From Myxococcales bacterium (GTDB taxonomy: Bacteria; Myxococcota_A; Polyangia; Polyangiales; Polyangiaceae), in NCBI GenBank assembly GCA_016712525.1, contig JADJQX010000007.1, forward strand, positions 682,001-746,000: 64,000 nucleotides of DNA, in the 5' to 3' direction. Made by a program: the position numbers and the translations under genes. This document shows positions 1-8,780 of the stretch, piece after piece. The notes under the pieces were generated by a model, which was not told the DNA's origin, made no database searches, and was given only the letters and a program-made list of their open reading frames with translations. Numbering within the stretch: the stretch's first letter is position 1; every line of letters begins with the position of its first letter.

Positions 1-25
1 CCCGGGACGACGCGATTTCGGCCGG

Positions 26-39
26 CCGGTCATGACCGG
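26..39. repeat. 14-bp perfect palindrome
   Basis: The palindrome CCGGTCATGACCGG lies just downstream of the stop codon of the minus-strand MOSC gene. It could fold as a hairpin or be a protein-binding site, but it has no T-run, so it is not a convincing intrinsic terminator. The rest of bases 1-65 holds nothing I can assign. Confidence 0.4.
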
Positions 40-65
40 ATGGACCAAGGCGTTGACCGGACGGC

Positions 66-899
66 TCAGCGTAGGGTCACCGGATCCCCGACGCGGAGCG
101 TCCCTGGGACACGGACGACGCTGTCGACGCCGAAGTAGACCGCCCTCTTTTCGCCTGCGGCGCGCTCGGCGTCGCTGGTCGGCGGGCGAGCGACGGCGAG
201 CGCCGCGAGTGTCCCGCGGGCGCGGAGGCCCGTGTCGGGGTCCACGTCGACGACGGGGCAACGTGGGCATCGTTTCACGAGCCCGAGCACGACGCGGCCG
301 TCTCCGACGACGAGCTCCCCCGCGCCCTCTTCGGCGAAGGGAGCGTCGCCGTCGATGACGACGTTGGCTCGGAACCTCGTGATGGAGGGGGTCTGCCCAC
401 CGAGCGCGGGTGCGATGGGCGAGAGCGACGCGAGGCTCGCGACGAGCAAAGGTGAGCCGTCCGCGAGCTCGGTCGTGCCGCCTCCGTAGCGGGCGTGGAG
501 GGGCCTCTCGGACGCGAGCCCGAAGCGGACCAGGCGAACACGGGCGCCCGCGTGCGCCGAGAGGAGCTCGGCCGCCTCGTCTCCCGCGTCGTCGCAGACG
601 AGCGAGTCGCCCCAGATCTGGACGCGGACCTTTTTTTCTCCCTCACGGCTCTCCCACGGGACGCGCAAGGTCCCGGAGTCGGTCCGGAGGGCGAGCTCGT
701 CGCCCTCGCGGGTGGCGACGAGCCGCGCGAGCGCCGGACACTCGCGCTGGGTGTAGAAGCGCCCGGCTTCGTCGACGAGCATGAAGTGTCGGTCGCCGAC
801 GAGGCCGGTCGGGCTCGCGACGGCCTCGAGAACGTCGACACCCCGGGCGCTCTTCAAGGGATAGACGGTGAGGCGGGCGATGCGCACGGCGGGACCCAT
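66..899 (-). CDS. MOSC domain-containing protein (YcbX-like)
   Basis: A 277-residue protein with the two-part layout of YcbX/mARC-type MOSC proteins. The N-terminal beta-barrel begins with VYPLKSARG (about residues 12-20) and GDRHFMLVDEAG. The C-terminal MOSC domain holds RFRANVVIDG and a cysteine in RCPRCP (about residues 211-214) at the place where MOSC proteins usually bind sulfur or molybdenum cofactor. The family carries molybdenum cofactor and reduces N-hydroxylated bases or moves sulfur. I start at the internal ATG at 899, because the domain begins immediately after it. The longer frame from 968 adds 23 basic residues unlike the family. It is divergent from the QEGLA peptidase gene. 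The exact substrate is unknown. Confidence 0.85.
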   Translation of the reverse strand: MGPAVRIARLTVYPLKSARGVDVLEAVASPTGLVGDRHFMLVDEAGRFYTQRECPALARLVATREGDELALRTDSGTLRVPWESREGEKKVRVQIWGDSLVCDDAGDEAAELLSAHAGARVRLVRFGLASERPLHARYGGGTTELADGSPLLVASLASLSPIAPALGGQTPSITRFRANVVIDGDAPFAEEGAGELVVGDGRVVLGLVKRCPRCPVVDVDPDTGLRARGTLAALAVARPPTSDAERAAGEKRAVYFGVDSVVRVPGTLRVGDPVTLR

Positions 900-1017
900 A
901 GCACTCGCGGTGCTCCTTCCGCTCCCTTTGCGGCGCTCGTGGCGCGTGAGGTCGGCGTTCGGGTGCATTCGGCCTTTTGGGGTTCAAAAGGCACGAGAGG
1001 TGGGCGACAATCGGGGC

Positions 1018-2547
1018 ATGGGCGAGCGTTCGGGCGAGGAGCGCAAAAAAGCGCGGGCCGACGACGACGACGCCAAAGAGGCGCGGCCCGAGAAGACCGA
1101 GAAGGCCGAAAAGGCCGAGGTCAAGGTGCCGCGCGAACGGGCCTCTCAGCACCGCGTGAGCGAGCCCGAGGCGCGCGCCCCCGACCACGAGCCCGACGAC
1201 GACGACGACGACGACGCGCCCCCGCTCCCGTCGCTCCCGGCCATCCCGGTCGCAGGTCCGTGGCGGAGCTACAAGGAGGTCGTCGCGCAGCTCGCGAGCC
1301 GTATCGTCGAGGCGCAGCGGCCCATCCGCGTGCTCCAGGCCCTGCGCTGGGACGCCTCGGTCGAAGAGCAGTTCTTCCAGAAGAAGTGCCGGGAGCTGCC
1401 GGCCGTGAACGCCGAGACGTACGCCCGCATGGACTTGGGCTTCGAGCCGCGCGCGAAGGCCGTGGAGTTCGAGGAGATCGTGCGCGAGATCGACGAGAAG
1501 CTCGGCGAAAACGACGCGATCGGCGCCATCTTGGGCGCCTCGGCGCTCGAGTACCGTGACGTCGTGCGCATGCTCGGAATGCGCGGGACCCCGCATTTTT
1601 ACGCCTTTTCGCGCAAGCTCTACGGTTCGACGAAGGACAAATTCCCCGACGGGAAGACCACGCTCCGGGACCTCGGGCACGTGCTCTACGACATCCTGAC
1701 GAACGTCGAGATCGTCGACACGAGCGAGCAGAGCCGCCGGAACATCGAGGCGACGGCGGCCGCCGAAGAGCTCAACCGGCGCTTCCTCACGTACTTCGGC
1801 GACGACACCGTGCGCGTCCAGGTCGACGACGACATCTTGTCCGACGCGGCGGCGGGCTCCGACTACGTCAAGGTGCGCTCGGGTGCGCGGTTCTCCCCGC
1901 GGGACATCGACATCCTCGAGGTGCACGAGGGGTGGGTGCACGTGGCCACGTCTCTCAACGGGCAGCAGCAGCCGGTCGCGCGTTGGCTCGCGAAGGGCCC
2001 GCCGCGCACGACCACCGTTCAAGAGGGGCTCGCGGCGCTGCTCGAGATCTTCACCTTTCGCACCTACCCGAGGCGCGCGCGCAGGCTCAACGACCGGGTG
2101 CTCGCCGTCGACAAGGCCGAGGACGGCGCGAGCTTCCTCGAGGTGTTCGAGTGGTTCCGCACCGAGGGCTACGAAGAGGACGAGTGCTTCGCCAACACGA
2201 GCCGCATCTTCCGCGGCGGTCGTGTCGAGGGCGGCGCGCCCTTCACGAAGGACGCCTGCTACTGCAAGGGCATCGTCCTCAACTACGCGTTCATTCGGAG
2301 CGCCATCCAACAGAACCGAGCGGACCTCGTGCCGTTTTTGTTCGTGGGCAAGGTGGCGCACGAGGACGTGCCCGTGCTCGCGCGACGGGTGACCGATGGC
2401 GTCGTGAAGCCCCCGCGCTACCTGCCTCCCATGTTCCGTGACCTCAACGGCCTCGCGATTTGGATGGCCTACTCGACGTTCTTCACGCGCCTCGGCGGCG
2501 ACGAGATCAGCGACTACTACGCGAAGCTCTTCGCCAAGGCGGGGTGA
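1018..2547 (+). CDS. QEGLA-motif (DUF1704/MATCAP-type) putative zinc metallopeptidase
   Basis: A 509-residue protein with the HExxxH motif HEGWVH (residues 303-308) and the QEGLA motif (335-339) that define the family called flavohemoglobin expression-modulating QEGLA protein in bacteria. Eukaryotic relatives (MATCAP, KIAA0895) are tyrosine carboxypeptidases acting on tubulin tails, so a carboxypeptidase-like metal peptidase is the best reading by family; the bacterial substrate is unknown. The first 80 or so residues are charged and of low complexity, with Lys/Glu/Ala runs and a seven-Asp stretch, and are probably disordered. There is no signal peptide, so it should be cytoplasmic. ATG 1018 is chosen because upstream codons give an unrelated Arg-rich stretch. 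Confidence 0.85.
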   Translation: MGERSGEERKKARADDDDAKEARPEKTEKAEKAEVKVPRERASQHRVSEPEARAPDHEPDDDDDDDAPPLPSLPAIPVAGPWRSYKEVVAQLASRIVEAQRPIRVLQALRWDASVEEQFFQKKCRELPAVNAETYARMDLGFEPRAKAVEFEEIVREIDEKLGENDAIGAILGASALEYRDVVRMLGMRGTPHFYAFSRKLYGSTKDKFPDGKTTLRDLGHVLYDILTNVEIVDTSEQSRRNIEATAAAEELNRRFLTYFGDDTVRVQVDDDILSDAAAGSDYVKVRSGARFSPRDIDILEVHEGWVHVATSLNGQQQPVARWLAKGPPRTTTVQEGLAALLEIFTFRTYPRRARRLNDRVLAVDKAEDGASFLEVFEWFRTEGYEEDECFANTSRIFRGGRVEGGAPFTKDACYCKGIVLNYAFIRSAIQQNRADLVPFLFVGKVAHEDVPVLARRVTDGVVKPPRYLPPMFRDLNGLAIWMAYSTFFTRLGGDEISDYYAKLFAKAG

Positions 2548-2592
2548 GAGGGCGCCCCGCCCGATGGCCAAAAGTACTTAAGATACGAGAGG

Positions 2593-3387
2593 TTAGCGGC
2601 CTCGGAACGCGGGTTTTCGTTTCTCCGTGAACGCGGCGAAGCCCTCTTTGGCGTCGTTCGAGACGAAGAGCTGCGACTGGAGCTCGCGCTCGAGGGCGAG
2701 GCCCTGTTCGAGGCTGCCGTCGAGGCCCGACTGCACGGCCCGCTTGATGCGCCCGACCGCGAGCGGTGCCCCGTGCGGGGTGCAGAAGCGGTGGCCGTAG
2801 TCGACCACCTGCCGCACGAAGGCCTCGGGGGTGTCGGCCTCGTAGACTTTGTTCACGATGCCCTCTTCGAGCGCCTCGGTCACCCCGAGCTTCGTGCCTT
2901 CGACCATGAGCTCGATGGCGCGCGCGCGGCCGACGAGGCGGCCGAGCCTCTGGGTGCCGCCCGTGCCCGGGAGCACACCCAGCGCGACCTCGGGGAGGCC
3001 AATCTGGAAGGCGCCGGCCCGCGCGATGCGGAGATCGCAGGCGAGCGCGACCTCGAGCCCGCCGCCCACGGTGTGCCCGTTCAAAGCGGCGATGCAGAGC
3101 TTGGGCGTCTGCTCGAGGCGGCTCAGTGTCTCGTTCGCGTGGAGGCAGAAGTAGTATTTGAAGGTCGCGTCGGCCTCGCGGAGCATGTTCACGTTGGCCC
3201 CGGCGCAGAAGAACTTGTCGCCGTGGCCCGTCAGGACGATGACGTGCACGTCGTTGTCGAAGCGCGCCTCGAGGATGCACGCGTCGAGCTCCTTCAGCAT
3301 CTCGTAGCTGTAGGCGTTGACCGGCGGATCGTTCAGCGTCATCACGGCGACGCCCTTGTCCGTGGCGTAGTTGACCAGCGCTCCCAT
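2593..3387 (-). CDS. Enoyl-CoA hydratase (crotonase family)
   Basis: A 264-residue crotonase-fold protein. The oxyanion-hole segments are FCAGA (60-64) and VGGG (107-110). Both catalytic glutamates of true hydratases are present: Glu112 in GGGLE and Glu133 in LPE, followed by GTGGTQRL. It should hydrate trans-2-enoyl-CoA in fatty-acid beta-oxidation. A Shine-Dalgarno GGAGG lies about 7 nt before the ATG at 3387. It is divergent from the ACP operon across a 177-bp spacer and converges on the QEGLA gene. Function in the neighbouring fatty-acid-like operon is possible, but the gene has its own direction and RBS. Confidence 0.9.
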   Translation of the reverse strand: MGALVNYATDKGVAVMTLNDPPVNAYSYEMLKELDACILEARFDNDVHVIVLTGHGDKFFCAGANVNMLREADATFKYYFCLHANETLSRLEQTPKLCIAALNGHTVGGGLEVALACDLRIARAGAFQIGLPEVALGVLPGTGGTQRLGRLVGRARAIELMVEGTKLGVTEALEEGIVNKVYEADTPEAFVRQVVDYGHRFCTPHGAPLAVGRIKRAVQSGLDGSLEQGLALERELQSQLFVSNDAKEGFAAFTEKRKPAFRGR

Positions 3388-3479
3388 GGCGAACCTCCGG
3401 GGCCGCGCGGTGGTTCTCCGGCGTTCGCCCCGGGGAACTCCTTAGGCGACATGGTCGAGGTTCGCCAGTCGGTTCGTCG

Positions 3480-3504
3480 GCGACCCGGGTCGTTCTCGGG
3501 TCGC
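3480..3504. promoter_or_regulatory. Inverted repeat in divergent ech/ACP promoter region
   Basis: GCGACCCG (3480-3487) and its exact complement CGGGTCGC (3497-3504) are separated by 9 nt, in the 177-bp spacer between the hydratase gene and the ACP operon. The position suits an operator for one or both promoters. A -10-like TTTGCTAGGGT follows at 3541-3551, just before the ACP start. No binding protein can be named. Confidence 0.4.
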
Positions 3505-3564
3505 GGTTCGGCGAGAACGGGTTTCCCGAGGTTTCCAACGTTTGCTAGGGTTCGGAGCGAACCT

Positions 3565-3837
3565 ATGGATCTCGCTCGGCTGAAGACGGAAATCAAAGAG
3601 CTCATCGTGCGTGAGCTGAACTTGGAAGGCCGCGATCCCGCGACCATCGAGGACGACGCGCCTCTCTTCGGGGAAGGGCTCGGGCTCGACTCACTCGACG
3701 CGCTCCAGCTGGCGATGAGCTTGGAAGAGGCGTTCGGCGTTCGAATCCCCGAGGGCGACGAGGCCCGGACCATCTTCCGCTCGGTCACCGGCATCGCGGA
3801 GCACATCGACCGCGCCCGCACGACCACGCCGTCGTGA
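3565..3837 (+). CDS. Acyl carrier protein
   Basis: A 90-residue acidic helical carrier protein. The phosphopantetheine attachment site is Ser43 in GLDSLDALQ, followed by the usual helix II. It would carry the growing acyl chain as a thioester for the two ketosynthase fusions that follow. It opens an operon: its stop shares the GTGA overlap with the next gene. ATG 3565 sits after GGAG at a normal distance; the reading frame is open far upstream, but that part does not resemble ACP. It is probably a pathway-specific ACP and not the housekeeping AcpP, because it is embedded with the paired ketosynthases. Confidence 0.92.
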   Translation: MDLARLKTEIKELIVRELNLEGRDPATIEDDAPLFGEGLGLDSLDALQLAMSLEEAFGVRIPEGDEARTIFRSVTGIAEHIDRARTTTPS

Positions 3838-6050
3838 CCCCCGCGAGCGCGCCCTCCCATTTGGTCGTCACCGGCGTCGGGCTCGTGTCGGCGCTCGGGA
3901 ACGACGTCGAGTCGACGTGGCGACGCATCGTCGGCGAGGAGCGTGGCATCCGCGCGCTCACCCTGTTCGACGCGTCGGGCTACAAATCGGCGATCGGCGC
4001 CGAGGTGAGCGGCCTCCGCGAGGTGGCGAGCGACACCTGGTCGCGCACCGCCGAGATGGGGCTCGTGGCGGCGCGTGAGGCCTGCGAGCGCGGGAAGATC
4101 GCCGAGGCGAGGGCGCGAGGGCTCCGCGTCGGGCTCGTGGTCGGCGCGACGACGGGCGGCATGTTCGAGACCGAGACCCTCCTCGGTGTGCTCGCCGACC
4201 CACGGGAGCGCGAGACGACCAAGGACGAGGCGTGGCGAAAGCTCCTCTCGAACCCGATAAGCTCGACGACGCACTGGATCGACGCCGAGCTCGGCCCGTT
4301 CTCCCGCACGCGCACCTTGTCGAGCGCGTGCTCGAGCGGGGCGAACGCCATCGTGGTGGCGGCGAGCTGGCTCTTGCTCGACGAGTGCGACATCGTGCTC
4401 GCCGGGGGCGCCGACGGTCTGTGCAGGCTCACGCAAGCGGGCTTCGGCGCGCTGTCCGCGTGCGACCCCGAGCCGTGCCGCCCCTTCGACGAGCGCCGTC
4501 GTGGGCTCAACCTGGGGGAAGGCGCGGGCTTCGTGGTGCTCGAGCGGGCCGAGACCGCCCGCGCGCGTGGCGTTGTCGTCGCCTGCGAGCTCGGGGGCTG
4601 GGGCATCGGCTCCGAGGCCCACCACATCACGAACCCCGACGCCTCCGGGAAGACCCCGGCCCGGCTCCTCACACGTGCCCTCGAGCGCGCCGGCCTCGGC
4701 CCGACCGAGCTCGACTACATCAACGCACATGGTACGGCGACGCCGCTCAACGACGCCATGGAGTCGGCGGGGATCGTGGCGGCGCTCGGTGCGGAGGCCT
4801 CGCGTGTGCCCGTGTCGAGCTCGAAGGGGCAGCTCGGGCACACCTTGGCTGCGGCCGGCGCCATCGAGGCCGTGCTCACGACCCTCGCCCTGCGCGACGG
4901 CGTGGTCCCGCCCACGGTGGGGCTCGAGCAGCCCGATCCGAAGTGCGCGGTGAGGCACGTGCCCCACACCGAGCGTCGTGAGCTGCGGGTCGCCGCGTCG
5001 AGCTCGTTCGGCTTCGGTGGCATGGACTCGGTGATCGTGCTGGCGAAGCCCGGGCTCGCGCGGGGGGCCATGGCCGAACGGCACGAGGTCGTGGTCGTCG
5101 GCGCGGCGGCGCTCACCCCGTGGGGCCTCGCGGCCGGACCCGACACGCACGAGGTCCTTGCGCATCCGCTCCCCGGCACGCCGAAGATCACGCTCGACGC
5201 ATCGGCGTTCGATCCTGCGCGTGCCCGTCGCCTCGACAGGCTCTCCCGCCTCGGCGCGCTCGTGGTCGAGAGGGCGCTATCGGGCGCGACGCTCGCCGGC
5301 GGGGGCGGTGAGGTCCCGTACGGGGATCGGATAGGTCTCTTGCTTGGCAACGCGTGGGGCAACCTCGACGCGTCCGCGGCGTTCATGCGGCGCGTGTTCG
5401 AGAAGGGGCCGCGCCTCGCGAGCCCGGCCGACTTTCCGAACCTCGTGCCGTCGTCCCCGGTCGGGCACATCAGCATCTACCTCGGCCTGTCCGGTCCGTC
5501 GTTCGCGATCGTCGATTTCGCGGCGAGCGGCGAGGCTGCTTTCCTCCAAGGTGTCGAGATGGTCGCCTCGGGCGAGGTCCGCGCGATGTGTGTCGGGGGG
5601 GTCGAAGAAGAGAGCGACATCGTCGAGAACGTGTTGTCACGGGTCTTCGTAGGCCCTCGTGAAGCGCGGCCCGTTCGCGCCGAGGGAGCCGGCGCCACGG
5701 TGCTCGCGTCCGCCGAGCTCGCGCGCGAGAAGGGGCTCCCCGTGCTCGCGCGGGTCCTCTCCGCCCGGGCCTATCGAACCGGCTCGCCCGTGGACCTCGA
5801 GCCTCCCGAGCCGGGCGCGGGTCGCTCGCTCGTCATCGCGAGGGACGAGGCCACCGCGGCGCGCCTGCTCGCGGGCACCGCGTGGGCTTCGTGCGAGGTG
5901 CTCGCGGGGGAGGTCGCGACCGGGGCCCACGAGTCCGCCGGCGCGATCTTCCTCTCGGCGGCGGCGGGGCTCGTCGCGTCCAAGGTGCGCGAGCGCGTCG
6001 CGGTGGTCGCCGAGACTCAAGGGAACGCCTACGCCGTGGTGCTCGGGTGA
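3834..6050 (+). CDS. Ketosynthase fused to a chain-length-factor-like domain (KS-CLF 1)
   Basis: A 738-residue protein made of two thiolase-fold halves. The first (about 1-405) is an intact beta-ketoacyl-ACP synthase with Cys166 in SSACSSGA, His299 in HGTATP and His336 in GQLGHTL, the full Cys-His-His triad of condensing enzymes. The second (about 412-738) has ketosynthase-like landmarks such as SSPVGHISI and LSGPSFAI, but carries Ala564 where the nucleophile should be and lacks HGTAT, as in chain-length factors. In known systems KS and CLF are normally separate subunits of a heterodimer. GTG start 3834 overlaps the ACP stop by 4 bp, and the 3' end overlaps the lipoprotein gene. It should condense malonyl-ACP units on the operon ACP; the product is unknown. 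Confidence 0.88.
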   Translation: MTPASAPSHLVVTGVGLVSALGNDVESTWRRIVGEERGIRALTLFDASGYKSAIGAEVSGLREVASDTWSRTAEMGLVAAREACERGKIAEARARGLRVGLVVGATTGGMFETETLLGVLADPRERETTKDEAWRKLLSNPISSTTHWIDAELGPFSRTRTLSSACSSGANAIVVAASWLLLDECDIVLAGGADGLCRLTQAGFGALSACDPEPCRPFDERRRGLNLGEGAGFVVLERAETARARGVVVACELGGWGIGSEAHHITNPDASGKTPARLLTRALERAGLGPTELDYINAHGTATPLNDAMESAGIVAALGAEASRVPVSSSKGQLGHTLAAAGAIEAVLTTLALRDGVVPPTVGLEQPDPKCAVRHVPHTERRELRVAASSSFGFGGMDSVIVLAKPGLARGAMAERHEVVVVGAAALTPWGLAAGPDTHEVLAHPLPGTPKITLDASAFDPARARRLDRLSRLGALVVERALSGATLAGGGGEVPYGDRIGLLLGNAWGNLDASAAFMRRVFEKGPRLASPADFPNLVPSSPVGHISIYLGLSGPSFAIVDFAASGEAAFLQGVEMVASGEVRAMCVGGVEEESDIVENVLSRVFVGPREARPVRAEGAGATVLASAELAREKGLPVLARVLSARAYRTGSPVDLEPPEPGAGRSLVIARDEATAARLLAGTAWASCEVLAGEVATGAHESAGAIFLSAAAGLVASKVRERVAVVAETQGNAYAVVLG

Positions 6051-6805
6051 CGAACGTGGGGCGCACCGCGGTCGCCTTGGTCGCGGCGCTCGTGCTCTCG
6101 GGCTGCGCGGAGGCCGCGCCGTTCGCCAAGCTCCCCCGGGTGTCTCAGCGCGAGTGGGACAAGGGTCGCGCAGCGCTCGCGTCGGCGCGCGCCGAGCTCC
6201 CGAAGGAGCCCTACACCCTCATCGTCGCGGTCGACATGATCGAACCGTACACGGGGCGGACCTTCACGGCACGCGGGGGCCTCGCCGTGCTCCCTGGCCG
6301 CGCCGTGAGGCTGCAGCTCCTCGGTCCCGGGGGCAGCACCGCGCTCGACGCATGGCTCTCCCGCGAGCGCTTCCGGTTCGACGTACCGGCGGTCGACGTG
6401 CACAAACGAGGCACGATCGACGGCCCGGAGGCCGCGGGGCTTCCCGTCGGCTTCTTCCGCTTCTGGTTCTTGTCGCAGCTCGACGGGCGCCTGCTCTTCG
6501 CGAAGCCTACGCGCGAAGGGACGTACTTCGTCTTGCGCGACGGCGAGGCGACCATCGAGATGTTCCGCGCCGCTCACGGGGGCCACGTCGAGGCCGAGCG
6601 CGTCGAGAAGGGGAAGCTCGCGGTCGAGGAGCTCTCGGTCACCGCGCGCGGCGTTCGGCCCGGGGCGGGCGACGTGGCGCTCTACCGAGCGTCGTTCTCC
6701 GGGGCCGCTGCGCGACGCGTCCCTGGGCTCGTCGCGCGGGTGCGTGTCGAGTCGGTCGGGGACGAAGCTCCCGACCTCGCGGCGTTCGAGGAGCCCGTGC
6801 CGTGA
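6047..6805 (+). CDS. Lipoprotein within ketosynthase operon (LolA/LolB-like candidate)
   Basis: A 252-residue predicted lipoprotein. A short signal peptide ends in LVLSGC with the lipid-accepting Cys at residue 20. The mature part is rich in beta-strand-like stretches (for example TFTARGGLAVLPG, VRLQLLGPGG). This is the pattern of the LolA/LolB lipid-carrier fold, though I cannot prove that family by eye. Aryl-polyene and related clusters commonly encode such outer-membrane lipoproteins next to their ketosynthases, which supports a role in moving or anchoring the lipid product. The gene is locked between two ketosynthase fusions by GTGA overlaps at both ends (GTG start 6047). Confidence 0.75.
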   Translation: MTNVGRTAVALVAALVLSGCAEAAPFAKLPRVSQREWDKGRAALASARAELPKEPYTLIVAVDMIEPYTGRTFTARGGLAVLPGRAVRLQLLGPGGSTALDAWLSRERFRFDVPAVDVHKRGTIDGPEAAGLPVGFFRFWFLSQLDGRLLFAKPTREGTYFVLRDGEATIEMFRAAHGGHVEAERVEKGKLAVEELSVTARGVRPGAGDVALYRASFSGAAARRVPGLVARVRVESVGDEAPDLAAFEEPVP

Positions 6806-8727
6806 CGTGCATCGTCGCGTTCGGCGCGCTCTCCGCCCTCGGCGAAGGGCGTGAGGCCTTCCGCGTCGCCGGGCTCGGCGAGGCGCCGCGCGTCGCCGTC
6901 GGTCGAGACGCCGAGCTCGTCGCGGCCGACCTCACGCGCCCTTTCGCCGCGCGTGTCGCGCTCTCGGAAGGAGCTCCGTCATCGCCGTCGGAGCGCTCGA
7001 TCCGCCTCGTCGTCGGGGCCGCGCGTGCGTGCGCAGAGGACCTCGACCGTGTGCTGCCCGGGTGGCGTTCGCGCCGGGTCGGTCTCTGCATCGGGACCTC
7101 GAGCGGGGGGCTCCGTAGCGCCGCGTCGTACTTCGACGATCTCGCCGCCGGTGTCGTCGACGCAGGGCGGGAAAAGCTGTGTGAATTCACGTACTTCAGG
7201 GGTATGTCGGCGATCGTCGCCGAGCTCGGCCTGCCCCCGTCGCGCGCGTCGCTCGTGCTCGGGGCCTGCGCGTCGAGCACGCTCGCCATCGGGCTCGGCT
7301 CGGCGTGGCTCGACGACGACCGCTGCGACCTCGTGCTTGCCGGCGGCTACGACGCCGTGGGGGTGTTCGTGGCGGCGGGGTTCGAGGCCATCAGGGCCAC
7401 CTCCAAGGAAGGGATCATGCGGCCGTTCTGCGCGACGCGCGACGGCCTCGTGCTCGGGGAGGGGGCGGCGCTGGTCGCCCTCGTGAGGGAGCCTCGGCCC
7501 GGCGCGCTCGGCTACGTTCACGGGTTCGGGGCCTCCTCCGACGCCGTGCACCTCACGGCGCCCGACCGCACGGGGCAAGGCCTGTCGCGCGCCGCCCGCG
7601 CGGCCATCGACGCGGCGGGTGAAGGTCCGGCGGTGGGGCTCGTCAGCGCCCACGCGACCGCGACCGACTTCAACGACGCCGCCGAGTCGCGCGCGATCGC
7701 ACAGGCCCTCGGGATCCCGCGGGCGAGCGACGTCGTCGTCCATGCCTTCAAGCCTCAGGTGGGGCACACGCTCGGCGCCGCCGGCGTGCTCGAGACGCTG
7801 GCGGCGCTCGACGCTCTCGAGCGCGGTTTGCTGCCGGCGACGGCGGGTGGAGGCGCTTCGTCGACCGATGCCGACCTCGCCCGTACCCTCGGCGAGAGCG
7901 TCGTCGGTGACGCCGGGCGCGCCCTGAAGCTCTCGGCGGCCTTCGGTGGCGCCAACGCGGCCCTCGTGCTGGGCCGCGATCCGAAGCGCCGTGCCCCGGG
8001 CTCGCTCGAGCGCCCGGTCTTCGTGTCGCGCGCGGTGCACGTCACGTCCGAGCCCACGCTGGACGTGCTCGAGGGGATGACGGGCGTCCACCGCGACAAG
8101 CTCTCGCGGACCGACCGCCTCTCGCGCTTCGCCCTCGGCGCGGTGGGCGCCCTTCGGGACGAGCAGGGGCCTCTCGACGGCGCGGGCATCGTGGTCGGCC
8201 ACGGTCTCGCCACCCACGAGACCAACGCGCTCTTCTGGGCGAGCGCACGGCGGCGCGGGGCCCGCCTCGCCGAGCCTCGGAGGTTCCCGTTCACCTCGCC
8301 CAACGCGCCGTGCGGCGAATGCTCGATCGCCTACCGCCTCACCGGGCCTGGGTTCGCCGTCGGGCTCGGCGCGGCCGGGGGCCTCGAGGCGCTCTCGGCG
8401 GCCGCCGACCTCGTCCGCCATAGGCTCATCGACGCGGTGGTCGTGGTCGCGATCGACGACGTGGGCCCCGCCTCGGCGCGCCTCGTCGAAGGGTCGAGCG
8501 GCGCGGTCGCGCTCCTCGTCTCGGCCGAGGTCCGAGGCTCGGGCTACGCGCGCTGGGGCGAGGGGGAGGTGTCCGTGGGCCACGGCACGGGCGACATCGA
8601 CGTGCCGCTGCGGCCCGCCCACGAGGCCCTCGTCCCGCTGACGGCCGAAATGGCCCCCGAGGTGCTCGAGGTGGGCCCATCTTGGGGCGTCTTTGCTAAA
8701 GTGCGGCTTCGGCCGATGGTCCCGTAG
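6802..8727 (+). CDS. Second ketosynthase/chain-length-factor-like fusion (KS-CLF 2)
   Basis: A 641-residue paralogue of KS-CLF 1. The N-terminal half keeps the triad: Cys156 in GACASS, His284 in HATATDF (HATAT in place of the usual HGTAT) and His322 in GHTLGAAG. The C-terminal half (from about residue 410) ends with a degenerate ketosynthase domain whose nucleophile position is Ala (about residue 525, in GLGAAGG). It starts at GTG 6802, overlapping the lipoprotein stop by 4 bp, so it is translated as part of the same operon. Two different KS-CLF pairs using one ACP suggest separate initiation and elongation steps, or two chain lengths; this is inference. Confidence 0.85.
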   Translation: MTCIVAFGALSALGEGREAFRVAGLGEAPRVAVGRDAELVAADLTRPFAARVALSEGAPSSPSERSIRLVVGAARACAEDLDRVLPGWRSRRVGLCIGTSSGGLRSAASYFDDLAAGVVDAGREKLCEFTYFRGMSAIVAELGLPPSRASLVLGACASSTLAIGLGSAWLDDDRCDLVLAGGYDAVGVFVAAGFEAIRATSKEGIMRPFCATRDGLVLGEGAALVALVREPRPGALGYVHGFGASSDAVHLTAPDRTGQGLSRAARAAIDAAGEGPAVGLVSAHATATDFNDAAESRAIAQALGIPRASDVVVHAFKPQVGHTLGAAGVLETLAALDALERGLLPATAGGGASSTDADLARTLGESVVGDAGRALKLSAAFGGANAALVLGRDPKRRAPGSLERPVFVSRAVHVTSEPTLDVLEGMTGVHRDKLSRTDRLSRFALGAVGALRDEQGPLDGAGIVVGHGLATHETNALFWASARRRGARLAEPRRFPFTSPNAPCGECSIAYRLTGPGFAVGLGAAGGLEALSAAADLVRHRLIDAVVVVAIDDVGPASARLVEGSSGAVALLVSAEVRGSGYARWGEGEVSVGHGTGDIDVPLRPAHEALVPLTAEMAPEVLEVGPSWGVFAKVRLRPMVP

Positions 8728-8780
8728 TTTTGCCGGTTCCCGGGAATGGGAACCCTTGCCCCGAGGTTTCGTCCTTCGCC

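Noticed and set aside
643..2571. Long minus-strand frame opposite the QEGLA gene
   Set aside because: Antisense shadow of a well-supported gene, without any recognisable motif.
3342..5165. Long minus-strand frame opposite KS-CLF 1
   Set aside because: Antisense to a gene with complete ketosynthase motifs; no own features.
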